Source of the DNA: VRUE01 sp040508545
GTDB taxonomy: Bacteria > Actinomycetota > Thermoleophilia > Solirubrobacterales > 70-9
Length of the DNA: 18,203 nt
Assembly: GCA_040508545.1 (NCBI GenBank)
Contig: JBEVMR010000054.1
Span: 1 to 18,203 of the forward strand
Reading direction: 5' to 3'
This document shows positions 1 through 6,372 of the stretch, in pieces. The position numbers and the translations under genes are program-made. Each line of letters opens with the position of its first letter. Position 1 is the stretch's first letter. The notes under the pieces are model-generated. The model saw nothing but the letters and a program-made list of their open reading frames with translations. It did not search any database and had not been told where the DNA came from.

Positions 1-60
1 CCGAACGCTTTGGATAATCATCCAAAGCAACAGCAGATAGAGGACTGTTGTTGGGTCCAT
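1..60 (-). CDS. Possible small membrane peptide, 5' part only (runs off the window)
   Basis: On the minus strand an ATG at 60-58 follows a strong AGGAGG (complement of 64-69), but the spacing is only 3 nt, which is short. The 20 visible codons begin Met-Asp-Pro-Thr-Thr and then give a hydrophobic run rich in Leu, Trp and Ile, as in a membrane segment. The frame stays open to the window edge. Both the Shine-Dalgarno and the start codon lie inside stems of the hairpin array over 1-134, so the sequence may be constrained by structure rather than coding. I cannot identify the product, and the ORF may be spurious. Confidence 0.3.
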   Translation of the reverse strand, partial: MDPTTVLYLLLLWMIIQSVR

Positions 61-134
61 TTGCCTCCTTTCTCTCGGGGACAAGCCCGTGATGCCTGCC
101 ATGCCCGAGTAGGAGGAGTCGTGGACCCCAGTTC
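1..134. other. Array of three abutting hairpins, possible structured RNA or mobile-element end (cut by window edge)
   Basis: Three dyads follow one another without gaps. Hairpin C pairs 7-15 with 20-28 (9 bp perfect, 4-nt loop). Hairpin B pairs 28-36 with 45-53 (9 bp including one G-T pair, 8-nt loop). Hairpin A is three collinear stems: 53-59/122-128 (7 bp), 64-69/111-116 (6 bp) and 74-79/104-109 (6 bp). Positions 3-6 (GAAC) can also pair with 131-134 (GTTC) and close a multibranch junction. The one non-Watson-Crick pair in B is G-U only if the plus strand is transcribed. The stretch is visibly more AT-rich than its neighbours. I recognise no RNA family. It could be a noncoding RNA, the folded end of a mobile element, or a leader controlling the minus-strand ORF at 60. 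The folds are seen directly; function is inference. Confidence 0.4.
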
Positions 135-151
135 TCCGCTACCTATTGTCT

Positions 152-157
152 AGCATA
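152..157 (-). promoter_or_regulatory. Possible -10 box for leftward transcription
   Basis: The minus strand reads TATGCT here within an AT-rich patch (about 140-190) that contrasts with the GC-rich surroundings. A weak AAGACA-like -35 lies about 19 bp upstream. A transcript starting near 145 would carry hairpin A as its leader. Assigned from composition and hexamer similarity only. Confidence 0.22.
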
Positions 158-191
158 CTAAAAGTTGCAGATGTTTTGTCTTCATTGCGCT

Positions 192-1013
192 TTACGGCAC
201 GCCGGCGGCGAACTCGATTGACCAAACCATCAGGCCAGGGGGGACATGCAGGTTCAGCCGGTGTGCCTCGTGGCGTGGGTGTTCAGCCAGTCGATACAGG
301 GCCGGTCCGTTGACGGAGACCGGCTGCACCGCGACGCCGTCGATCTCGACCGCGATCTCGCCGGTTCCCTCGACCGTGGCGTGGGCGCCACCCGCCTCGT
401 ACTCGACCTCCAGCTCGGCGCCGTCCTCGCCCGCGGTCCAAGGCCGCTCCCAGGAGCCGCCGGGGAAGAGCTCGGGCGTGGGGGGCATCACCTTGGCGCC
501 CGGCCCGTCCGTCGGCCGCAGTGCGTCCATCGGCTCCGGCAGCGTGCGCAAGACGTCCTGGTCGCGCAGCTCCTCCTGGATCGCTTCCTCGGTCGCCCGG
601 TACTCGCCCTCGCCGAAGTGGAACCAGGTCAGCGCGCCGCCCAGTTTCCAGAGGAAGAGGCTGGGCCAGCCGGTGCAGCCGTAGGCGTGCCAGAGGCGGC
701 GATCGGCGTCGATCGCAACGGGGAACTCGATGCCAAGCCGGTCCAGGCCCGCCGCAACCGCGCCGCGCTCCGCCCCGAAGGGGAAGCGCGGCGCCTGCAC
801 GCCGATCGTGGCCAGGCCTTCCGGCCCGTAGCGCCGTGCCCACTCCGAGACGTAGGGCAGCGTGCGCACGCTGTTCAACTGAGCGAAGTCGAAGAAGTGA
901 ACGAGGGCCGGACCGGCCGCCGTCGCGATCGGCATCGAGCGCGGCGCCTCGCCGATCCACTCGATCCCCTCGGGTAGGTCGGGCGCGGCGATGTTCTCTT
1001 GCTCGGGGCGCAT
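192..1013 (-). CDS. DipZ/TlpA-like thioredoxin-fold protein lacking the CxxC cysteines
   Basis: The 273-residue protein follows the thioredoxin part of DipZ-type proteins: a VHFF-type strand, NSVRTLPY (47-54), a GVQAPRFPF segment, YGCTGWPSLFLW (111-122) and FHFGEGEY (131-138). A C-terminal beta-rich segment (about 180-270) resembles the thioredoxin-like C-terminal domain of that family. Where family members carry Cys-x-Asn-Cys followed by Arg-Thr-Leu-Pro, this protein has Gln45 and Ser48, so classical dithiol chemistry is not possible. Its only cysteine is Cys113, in the YGCTGWP segment. No signal peptide or membrane segment is visible. The ATG at 1013 has no clear Shine-Dalgarno. It is divergent from the cupredoxin/membrane-protein unit across an inverted repeat. 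Fold assignment is good; role unknown (binding, scaffolding, or one-cysteine chemistry). Confidence 0.8.
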   Translation of the reverse strand: MRPEQENIAAPDLPEGIEWIGEAPRSMPIATAAGPALVHFFDFAQLNSVRTLPYVSEWARRYGPEGLATIGVQAPRFPFGAERGAVAAGLDRLGIEFPVAIDADRRLWHAYGCTGWPSLFLWKLGGALTWFHFGEGEYRATEEAIQEELRDQDVLRTLPEPMDALRPTDGPGAKVMPPTPELFPGGSWERPWTAGEDGAELEVEYEAGGAHATVEGTGEIAVEIDGVAVQPVSVNGPALYRLAEHPRHEAHRLNLHVPPGLMVWSIEFAAGVP

Positions 1014-1023
1014 CGGGGGGCGG

Positions 1024-1029
1024 AAGTTA
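1024..1029 (-). promoter_or_regulatory. Possible -10 box of the DipZ-like gene
   Basis: The minus strand reads TAACTT ten bases before the ATG at 1013. The matching -35 region would fall inside the inverted repeat at 1041-1090. Similarity to TANNNT only. Confidence 0.3.
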
Positions 1030-1040
1030 TCCGGCGGCCA

Positions 1041-1090
1041 GACGTGCCGTCACTTATGCACCTATATGGACGTCTAAGTGGCGGCACGTC
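1041..1090. repeat. 16-bp-arm inverted repeat between divergent genes, candidate operator
   Basis: Arms 1041-1056 and 1075-1090 match at 15 of 16 positions, and the exception (T1050/G1081) pairs as G-U in plus-strand RNA. The 18-nt centre (1057-1074) contains another GACGTC. The repeat fills the space between a -10-like box for the leftward gene (1024-1029) and one for the rightward gene (1094-1099). It therefore covers both expected -35 regions. There is no T-tract. It is best read as a shared operator; a cruciform or small mobile-element remnant is possible. Confidence 0.6.
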
Positions 1091-1093
1091 CGC

Positions 1094-1099
1094 TAGCGT
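1094..1099 (+). promoter_or_regulatory. Leaderless-type -10 (TAGCGT) of the small membrane protein gene
   Basis: TAGCGT is followed by 8 nt and then ATG at 1108. There is no Shine-Dalgarno. The same arrangement occurs at four other genes in this window, which favours ATG 1108 over the upstream GTG at 1078, itself inside the inverted repeat. Confidence 0.4.
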
Positions 1100-1107
1100 C
1101 TCTGGCG

Positions 1108-1344
1108 ATGATCGAGTTCCTAATCGCGGCGGTGCCGCTTCTCTTGCTGCTGGCCTCGCTCTTGCTTGGCCGCTATCCAGGCGCTGAAGTCGCGATGCGA
1201 CTTGCCGAGCGGATTGCCTCCCGGGCCCGCGCGCTCGCGACAGCGGCACGCAGCTGGATCCGCCCGCGCCCCCCGGCCTCGCACGCCGCCCGCGGCGGCC
1301 TCCTCCTCGCCTTCAGCCTCTCGGGCCGCGCTCCGCCTGCCTGA
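1108..1344 (+). CDS. Small membrane protein, first gene of the cupredoxin unit
   Basis: A 78-residue product opens with a hydrophobic helix (about residues 3-20, rich in Leu, ending LLLGRYPG). It continues with an amphipathic Ala/Arg-rich stretch and then an Arg/Pro-rich tail with a second short apolar patch. The start is chosen for the TAGCGT box 8 nt upstream; the longer GTG form (1078) would begin inside the inverted repeat. The stop lies 44 nt before the lipoprotein gene on the same strand, so the three genes 1108-3193 probably form one unit. I do not recognise the family. A small accessory subunit of the downstream membrane protein is a reasonable guess from position only. Confidence 0.55.
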   Translation: MIEFLIAAVPLLLLLASLLLGRYPGAEVAMRLAERIASRARALATAARSWIRPRPPASHAARGGLLLAFSLSGRAPPA

Positions 1345-1388
1345 GCGCTCTGCCCAGAGACCGTTCACCTCGAGCGAGAGGAAGCTTC

Positions 1389-1802
1389 ATGACCCACGCA
1401 AAGAATGCCCTTGCCCTGCTGCTCGCAGTTTTCGCCGTCGCCGGCATCGCAGCCTGTGGAAGCGACGACGACAGCACGACCAGCACCGGGACCATCACCA
1501 CCAACGAAAAGGCAACCACCCCGCAAGAAAGCAAGAAGCGGACCGTGCCGACGATCGTCGTCCGCAGCGGGGAACCGGTTGGCGGCGTGCAGGAGCTCGA
1601 GTACAGCGCCGGCGATCAGATCCGCTTCCGCGTCAGCTCGAACCAGGCCGACGAGGTCCACGTCCACGGCTATGACGTCGAGGAGGAGATTCCCGCCGGG
1701 GGCGCCGCCACGCTTTCCTTCCCCGCTGACATCGAAGGGATCTTCGAGGTCGAGCTGCACGGCAGCGAGACCCAGATCGCGGAGCTGCGCGTCAACCCGT
1801 GA
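1389..1802 (+). CDS. Secreted lipoprotein with cupredoxin-like domain
   Basis: The 137-residue product has a lipoprotein signal: a short basic N-terminus, a hydrophobic core to about residue 22 and lipobox Ile-Ala-Ala-Cys23. A Ser/Thr/Asp-rich linker (24-50) follows, then a single beta domain (about 53-137). The domain contains EVHVHGYD (89-96) and FEVELHGSETQIAELRV (about 119-135), a pattern seen in cupredoxin-like proteins. His91, His93 and His124 are candidate metal ligands. No Met or Cys completes a classical type-1 copper site, so copper binding is inferred. A GAGAGGA Shine-Dalgarno precedes the ATG. The TGA overlaps the next gene's GTG in the sequence GTGA, indicating translational coupling. 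It likely acts at the outer face of the membrane as partner of the downstream protein. Confidence 0.75.
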   Translation: MTHAKNALALLLAVFAVAGIAACGSDDDSTTSTGTITTNEKATTPQESKKRTVPTIVVRSGEPVGGVQELEYSAGDQIRFRVSSNQADEVHVHGYDVEEEIPAGGAATLSFPADIEGIFEVELHGSETQIAELRVNP

Positions 1803-3193
1803 ACCTGCTGCCGTTCGCGCACGCGCTGGCCGCCCGGCAGGACCTGCCGATACCGGCCTGGCTGTTCGCCTGGGGGGCTTCGATCGTCCTGATCGTCTCC
1901 TTCTTCGCGCTCTCGGTCGGCTGGCGCGAGCCCCGCTTCGAGGATGACCGCTGGCGTCCCCTCGGGGCGGGGCTCTCCCGGGCGCTGCTCAGCCCGCCGC
2001 TGCAGATCCTCTGCGGCACGATCGGCGTCTTCCTCCTCGGCCTGGCGGTCTACTCGGGCCTGCGCGGCACCGAAGCTCCCGATCGCAACTTCACCCTCAC
2101 CTTCCTCTTCGTCACCTGCTGGCTCGGCTTCCCCCTGTTCAGCGTCCTGCTCGGCGACGTATTCCGGCCCTTCAATCCCTGGCGCGCCGTCGGCCGCGTC
2201 GCGGGCGGCGCCTTCACCGCGCTCGCCGGCCAGCGGCCGGCCCACCTCTCCTACCCGGCTTGGCTCGGGCGCTGGCCTGCTGCCGTTGGCCTGGTCGCAG
2301 TCGTCTGGCTGGAGATCGTCTACGGCGTCAGCGGCGGCGTCGCCGTCGGCCTCTCCCCACACCCGGCGGCCGTCGCCATCCTCGTCTACACCGCCTACAC
2401 GCTGACGATGATGGCCCTGTTCGGGACCGAGAAGTGGTGCCGGAACGGGGAGGTCTTCTCTGTCTACTTCGGCATGTTCTCCCAGCTCGGGTCCTTCGCC
2501 TTCGAGGACGGTCGGCTCGGCCGCCGCCGTCCGCTCGCCGCGGCGACCCACTGGGCGACTGTGCCGGGATCGGCCGCCGTGGTGATCGCCTCGATCGCGA
2601 CCACCAGCTTCGACGGCGCCTCGGAGGGCGCCCTGCTCAGCGCCCTCGAATGGACCTTCGAGCGCTTCAGCGACGCCGACCTCGGTTTGACGACCGCACT
2701 TCGGCTCACCGACACGATCTTCATCGGGCTCTGCGTCGTCGGCGTGGCGCTGATCTACCTGATCGGCGTCTGGGGGATGTCGACCGTGGCCGGCGCGCCG
2801 CCCCTGCGCAAGCTCTGGACCGGGTTCGCCCACACGCTGATCCCGATCGCCTTCGCCTACCTTCTCGCCCACTACTTCAGCCTCTTCGTCTTCCAAGAGC
2901 AGGCCCAGTTCACCTACCTCCTCTCCGACCCCCTCGGCACCGGCACCACCGACCTGTTCGGCACCGCCTCGTCGGGCATCGATTTCCAGCTGCTCAGCGC
3001 GAATGCGATCTGGTACGTCCAGGTCGGCGCGCTCGTGGTCGGGCACGTGGTCGCGCTCACGCTCGCCCACGACCGCGCCACCGCTTACTGGGGCGACTAC
3101 CGCCAGGCAGCGCGCTCGCAGTACTGGATGCTCGCCGTGATGGTCGCCTTCACCTGCTTCGGCCTCTATCTGCTCTCGGTCGCCAACGCCTAG
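1799..3193 (+). CDS. Polytopic membrane protein coupled to the cupredoxin lipoprotein
   Basis: The 464-residue product shows about ten hydrophobic segments, for example 22-40, 67-86, 98-117, 160-180, 192-208, 257-270, 306-326, 344-365, 404-424 and 441-460. Conserved-looking features are GDVFRPFNPWRAVGR (119-133) after the third segment and histidines inside or at the edge of late helices: His345, His358, His416 and His424. I recall relatives being labelled fenitrothion hydrolase in actinobacterial genomes, but nothing here shows a hydrolase motif and I would not transfer that name. The helix histidines and the cupredoxin partner instead suggest a heme- or copper-handling membrane protein (inference). 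The GTG start overlaps the lipoprotein stop by 4 nt. Confidence 0.7.
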   Translation: MNLLPFAHALAARQDLPIPAWLFAWGASIVLIVSFFALSVGWREPRFEDDRWRPLGAGLSRALLSPPLQILCGTIGVFLLGLAVYSGLRGTEAPDRNFTLTFLFVTCWLGFPLFSVLLGDVFRPFNPWRAVGRVAGGAFTALAGQRPAHLSYPAWLGRWPAAVGLVAVVWLEIVYGVSGGVAVGLSPHPAAVAILVYTAYTLTMMALFGTEKWCRNGEVFSVYFGMFSQLGSFAFEDGRLGRRRPLAAATHWATVPGSAAVVIASIATTSFDGASEGALLSALEWTFERFSDADLGLTTALRLTDTIFIGLCVVGVALIYLIGVWGMSTVAGAPPLRKLWTGFAHTLIPIAFAYLLAHYFSLFVFQEQAQFTYLLSDPLGTGTTDLFGTASSGIDFQLLSANAIWYVQVGALVVGHVVALTLAHDRATAYWGDYRQAARSQYWMLAVMVAFTCFGLYLLSVANA

Positions 3194-3427
3194 ATACCGC
3201 GTTTAACGCCGGAGGATGCGGGAAATCGTAGGAGTACTCCTGGCAAATGGCGGTTTTCTACTGATGCCGGCGGGTGCTCTGGGTGGTCTACTAGAGCTTG
3301 AGGTTGCGAGTCGCAGATGCACCCGTTTCTCCCCAAAGCAGTTCCCTCCCATAAGCAAGAAGCAGCATCGAGGTCGCCGGGCATATCAGCCACTCCGGTG
3401 GCCTCGATGCAGTTAACCGGGGCGCAG
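3194..3427. other. Gene-free spacer between convergent genes, lower GC, several dyads
   Basis: This 234-nt spacer is less GC-rich than the flanking genes. It contains a perfect 12-bp palindrome at 3230-3241, CGGGTG/CACCCG arms at 3271-3276/3320-3325, and the long hairpin listed separately at 3365-3410. A 66-codon plus-strand frame (3216-3416) has GGAGG touching its ATG with no spacing and an implausible tail, so I do not call it. I see no tRNA or recognised RNA. Confidence 0.4.
3365..3410. terminator. 16-bp hairpin at the membrane-protein/sufD convergent junction
   Basis: Arms 3365-3380 and 3395-3410 pair along 16 positions: 14 Watson-Crick and two G-U pairs if the plus strand is transcribed, but two A-C mismatches if the minus strand is. 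The loop is 14 nt. The stem ends 18 nt beyond the sufD stop. No T-tract follows on either strand, so it is at most a T-less terminator or a 3'-end stabiliser. The wobble pairs point to a plus-strand RNA, that is the end of the 1108-3193 unit. Confidence 0.45.
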
Positions 3428-4588
3428 CTAGAGGATCTCGCCGAGCCGCCGCTCGAGCGCCGCCGAGACCTCGTCGCGCACCGGGCCCTCGGCGAGGCGT
3501 TCGACCAGCGACTCGAGGAAGCCCTCGATGATCACCTGCTTGGCCGTCGCCGGATCGAGCCCGCGCGAGGTCAGGTAGAAGAGCTGGTCGCGATCGATCT
3601 GGGCGATCGCTGCGGCGTGGGTGCAGCGGACGTCGTCGGCTTCGATCTCGAGGCCGGGGATCGCATCCGCATGAGCCTCGGGGGAGAGCAGCAAGTTGCG
3701 GCTCTCCTGGAAGGCGTCGGTCTGCTGGGCGCCGGGGTCGACCCGGATCATGCCCCGCCAGACGGCGGTCGAGCCGGCGGCGAGGACGCCGCGAAAGGCG
3801 AGGTCGGAGAAGGTGTTCGGCGCCGCGTGCTCCTGCGTCGTGTCGTAGTCGAGATGCTGCCCGGGGCCGCTGGCGTAGCCGCCGGTCACGCGCGCCTCCG
3901 AGCCCGGGCCGGCGAGGTTGGTCTCCATCCGCACCTTGCCGCGTCCGGAGCCGAAGCCGAGTGCGGTCCAGTCGAGCCGGCCGTCGCGCTCCACCTGCGC
4001 CCGCTGGCTGGAGAAGATCCAAGCGCGCTCGGAGATGTCCTGGGTCGAGATGTAGCGCAGGGTCGCGGCCTGGCCGACGTGAAGCTCGACCACCGAGTTG
4101 AGCAGGGCGTCGGTCTCGTCGCCGGCGGAGCCGCTGTGCTCCCAGACCTCGGCCTCGGCGCCCTCCTCGAGCACGACCAGCGTGCGCCAGGAGACCGCCG
4201 CGCCGTCCTCGTCGAGCGGCAACTCGACTTTGATCGGATCGGCGACCGTTACCCCGGCGGGAACGTGGACCAGGACGCCGTCGCGCCAGCCCGCCTCGTT
4301 GCGGGCGACGAAGGGGTCCTCGGCTGGCACCAGCGCGCCGAGCCGCTCGCGCAGCAGCTCTCCGTGGCTCTCGAGCGCCTCGGCAAGCGGCAGCACGGTC
4401 GCGCCCTCGGCGCCACTTACGGTGGGGGCCGGAGTCGTCGCTGCGTAGGCGTCGAGGTCGAGCGTCGCGAGGTCGGTGAATTCCCAACCCTTCGCTTTTT
4501 GATCGGGGAGGGGGAGGCTTTGCGTGAGAGAGGCGCCCCGCTGGCGCCTCTCGTCCAACCAGCTCGGCTCGGTCGCTACCTCAGCCAA
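3428..4588 (-). CDS. sufD: Fe-S cluster assembly protein SufD
   Basis: A 386-residue SUF core subunit that partners SufB in the cytoplasmic SufBC2D complex. The N-terminal helical part contains the GWEFTDL motif (34-40) seen in SufD. The central beta-helix ends with DDVRCTHAAAIAQIDRDQLFYL (about 318-339). Cys322 and His324 correspond to the Cys358/His360 region of E. coli SufD, where the cluster forms at the SufB-SufD interface. Length is normal for the family. The start is TTG at 4588-4586, supported by GGAGG six bases upstream (complement of 4595-4599) inside the end of sufB. The genes overlap by 8 nt, so translation is probably coupled. It is last in the Rieske-sufB-sufD unit. Confidence 0.93.
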   Translation of the reverse strand: MAEVATEPSWLDERRQRGASLTQSLPLPDQKAKGWEFTDLATLDLDAYAATTPAPTVSGAEGATVLPLAEALESHGELLRERLGALVPAEDPFVARNEAGWRDGVLVHVPAGVTVADPIKVELPLDEDGAAVSWRTLVVLEEGAEAEVWEHSGSAGDETDALLNSVVELHVGQAATLRYISTQDISERAWIFSSQRAQVERDGRLDWTALGFGSGRGKVRMETNLAGPGSEARVTGGYASGPGQHLDYDTTQEHAAPNTFSDLAFRGVLAAGSTAVWRGMIRVDPGAQQTDAFQESRNLLLSPEAHADAIPGLEIEADDVRCTHAAAIAQIDRDQLFYLTSRGLDPATAKQVIIEGFLESLVERLAEGPVRDEVSAALERRLGEIL

Positions 4589-6014
4589 TTGAGCCCTCCA
4601 TCTGCAGCTCGATCAGGCGGTTGAGCTCGACCGCGTACTCCATCGGCAGCTCTTTGGTGACCGGCTCGATGAAGCCGTTGACGATCATCTTCGAGGCCTC
4701 TTCCTCGTCGAGCCCGTGGCTCTGCAAGTAGAAGATCTGCTCGTCGCCGATTTTCGAGACGGTCGCCTCGTGGCCGACGTCGGCGTCGTTCTCGCCGATC
4801 CGGATCGTCGGGTAGGTGTCCGAGCGCGAGTCCTCGTCGAGCAGCAGCGCGTCGCAGACGACCTTGGAGCGCGACTCGCTCGCGCCGTCGGCGACCTCGA
4901 GCAGGCCGCGGTAGGTCGCCCGCCCACCGTCTTTGGAGATCGACTTGGAGAAGATCGAGGAGGAGGTGCGCGGGGCGGCGTGGATGATCTTGCCGCCGGC
5001 GTCCTGGTGCTGACCCTCACCGGCGAAGGCGATCGAGAGGATCTCGCCGTGCGCTTCGGGCCCGAGCAGGTAGATCGACGGGTACTTCATCGTCAGTTTC
5101 GAGCCGAGGTTGCAGTCGACCCACTCCATCGTCGCCTTCTCGTGCGCGACGGCGCGCTTGGTGACCAGGTTGAAGACGTTCTGCGACCAGTTCTGCACGG
5201 TCGTGTAGCGGACGCGCGAGCTCGGCTTGGCGACGATCTCGACCACGGCGGAGTGCAGTGAGTCGGTCGAGTAGACCGGCGCCGTGCAGCCCTCGATGTA
5301 GTGGACGTCGGAGCCCTCCTCGGCGATGATCAGCGTCCGCTCGAACTGGCCCATGTTCTCGGTGTTGATCCGGAAGTAGGCCTGCAGCGGCATCTCGACC
5401 TTGACCCCGGCCGGCACGTAGACGAAGGAGCCGCCCGACCAGACGGCCGAGTTCAGCGCCGCCAGTTTGTTGTCGTTGGGCGGGATGATCGTCGCCCAGT
5501 ACTCGCGGACGAGGTCCTCGTGCTCGCGCAGCGCCGTGTCCATGTCGGTGAAGATCACACCCTGGGCCTCGAGCTTCTCGTTGACTTGGTGGTAGACGAC
5601 CTCGGACTCGTACTGAGCGCCGACCCCGGAGAGGAATTTGCGCTCCGCCTCGGGGATGCCGAGCCGGTCGAAGGTGTTTTTGATGTCCTCCGGGACCTCG
5701 CTCCAGTCGCGGCTGTTCTTTTCCGAGGCGCGGACGAAGTAGTGGATGTCGTCGAAGTCGATCTGGCCGAGGTTGCCGCCCCAGGTCGGGGTCGGGCGGG
5801 AGTAGAAGTGCTCCAGCGACTTCAGGCGGAAGTCGCGCATCCACTGCGGCTCGTCCTTGTACTCGGAGATCGATTCGACCACCTCGCGCGAGAGCCCCTT
5901 GGGCGCTTTGTAGGCGTAGCCGCTCTCGGGATCGTGGAAGCCGAACTTCTCCTTGTAGTCGGCGTTGATCCCGGCAAGCTCTTTTTTCTCTGCGACTGCC
6001 TCTGGCGTAGCCAT
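4581..6014 (-). CDS. sufB: Fe-S cluster assembly scaffold SufB
   Basis: A 477-residue SufB, close to the family's usual length. Hallmarks include PTPTWGGNLGQIDFDDI (about 75-90), VWSGGSFVYVPAGVKVEMPLQAYFRI (around 191-216), IEGCTAPVY with Cys243 (E. coli Cys254), VVCDALL with Cys387 (E. coli Cys405) and VGHEATVSKIGDEQIFYL with His415-Glu416 (E. coli His433/Glu434). The residues needed for sulfur relay and cluster building are thus all present. It receives sulfur from SufS via SufU and assembles clusters with SufC and SufD. The ATG lies 6 nt after the Rieske stop, with a GGAGG about 11 nt upstream overlapping that gene's end. Second gene of the unit. Confidence 0.96.
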   Translation of the reverse strand: MATPEAVAEKKELAGINADYKEKFGFHDPESGYAYKAPKGLSREVVESISEYKDEPQWMRDFRLKSLEHFYSRPTPTWGGNLGQIDFDDIHYFVRASEKNSRDWSEVPEDIKNTFDRLGIPEAERKFLSGVGAQYESEVVYHQVNEKLEAQGVIFTDMDTALREHEDLVREYWATIIPPNDNKLAALNSAVWSGGSFVYVPAGVKVEMPLQAYFRINTENMGQFERTLIIAEEGSDVHYIEGCTAPVYSTDSLHSAVVEIVAKPSSRVRYTTVQNWSQNVFNLVTKRAVAHEKATMEWVDCNLGSKLTMKYPSIYLLGPEAHGEILSIAFAGEGQHQDAGGKIIHAAPRTSSSIFSKSISKDGGRATYRGLLEVADGASESRSKVVCDALLLDEDSRSDTYPTIRIGENDADVGHEATVSKIGDEQIFYLQSHGLDEEEASKMIVNGFIEPVTKELPMEYAVELNRLIELQMEGSIG

Positions 6015-6020
6015 GGTCGG

Positions 6021-6347
6021 TCAGACCTCCAAGACGATGGTGTCGTCCACGACGGCCGTCGTGAACGTCCGTACCGGAGCATAGGCGGGGAGCGTCTTCG
6101 GCCTGCCGGTGGTCAGATCGAAGAGGGAGCCGTGGCGCGGGCACTCGACGGTGCAGGACGCGGCGTCGAACTCGCCCTCGGCGAGCGGACCGTCGTCGTG
6201 CGAGCAGCGATCCTCGATCGCGTACAGCGTCCCGTCGCAGTTGAAGACCCCGATCTTCGTCTCCTCGTGCTCGACCAAGCGCATGGCGCCGGGCGGCAGC
6301 TCGGAAAGCGGGCAGACGGGGATTGTGGTTCCAGCGGTATCGGTCAT
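6021..6347 (-). CDS. Rieske [2Fe-2S] ferredoxin, first gene of the suf unit
   Basis: The 108-residue protein has both halves of the Rieske motif: Cys48-Ser-His50 in DRCSHDDGPL and Cys69-Pro-Arg-His72 in ECPRHGSLFDL. The sequence resembles the small ferredoxin subunits of non-heme iron oxygenases and nitrite reductase NirD-like proteins. No membrane anchor is visible, so it is soluble. Such Rieske genes are known inside actinobacterial suf operons; the substrate or partner is not established, and it may be a cluster client or electron donor. The ATG has GGAG 4 nt upstream. It opens the operon, with the candidate Rrf2 site 59-81 bases before its start and two tandem 15-bp repeats in its presumed leader. 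Confidence 0.9.
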   Translation of the reverse strand: MTDTAGTTIPVCPLSELPPGAMRLVEHEETKIGVFNCDGTLYAIEDRCSHDDGPLAEGEFDAASCTVECPRHGSLFDLTTGRPKTLPAYAPVRTFTTAVVDDTIVLEV

Positions 6348-6372
6348 GAGGCTCCGGTGCCCCGCGCTAAGC

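Noticed and set aside
1..153. Plus-strand frame open from the window start to TAG at 151
   Set aside because: About 50 codons with unusual composition that also encode the hairpin array; no domain is recognisable. It could be the tail of an upstream gene, but I cannot support that.
1670..3070. Long minus-strand open frame opposite the membrane-protein gene
   Set aside because: It is an Arg/Glu/Asp/Gly-rich shadow of a high-GC gene, with no recognisable domain, while the plus-strand frame gives clear membrane helices and coupling to the lipoprotein gene.
3216..3416. 66-codon plus-strand frame in the spacer, with GGAGG before ATG
   Set aside because: The GGAGG touches the ATG, which is too close for initiation, and the second half is low-complexity basic sequence covering the hairpin at 3365-3410.
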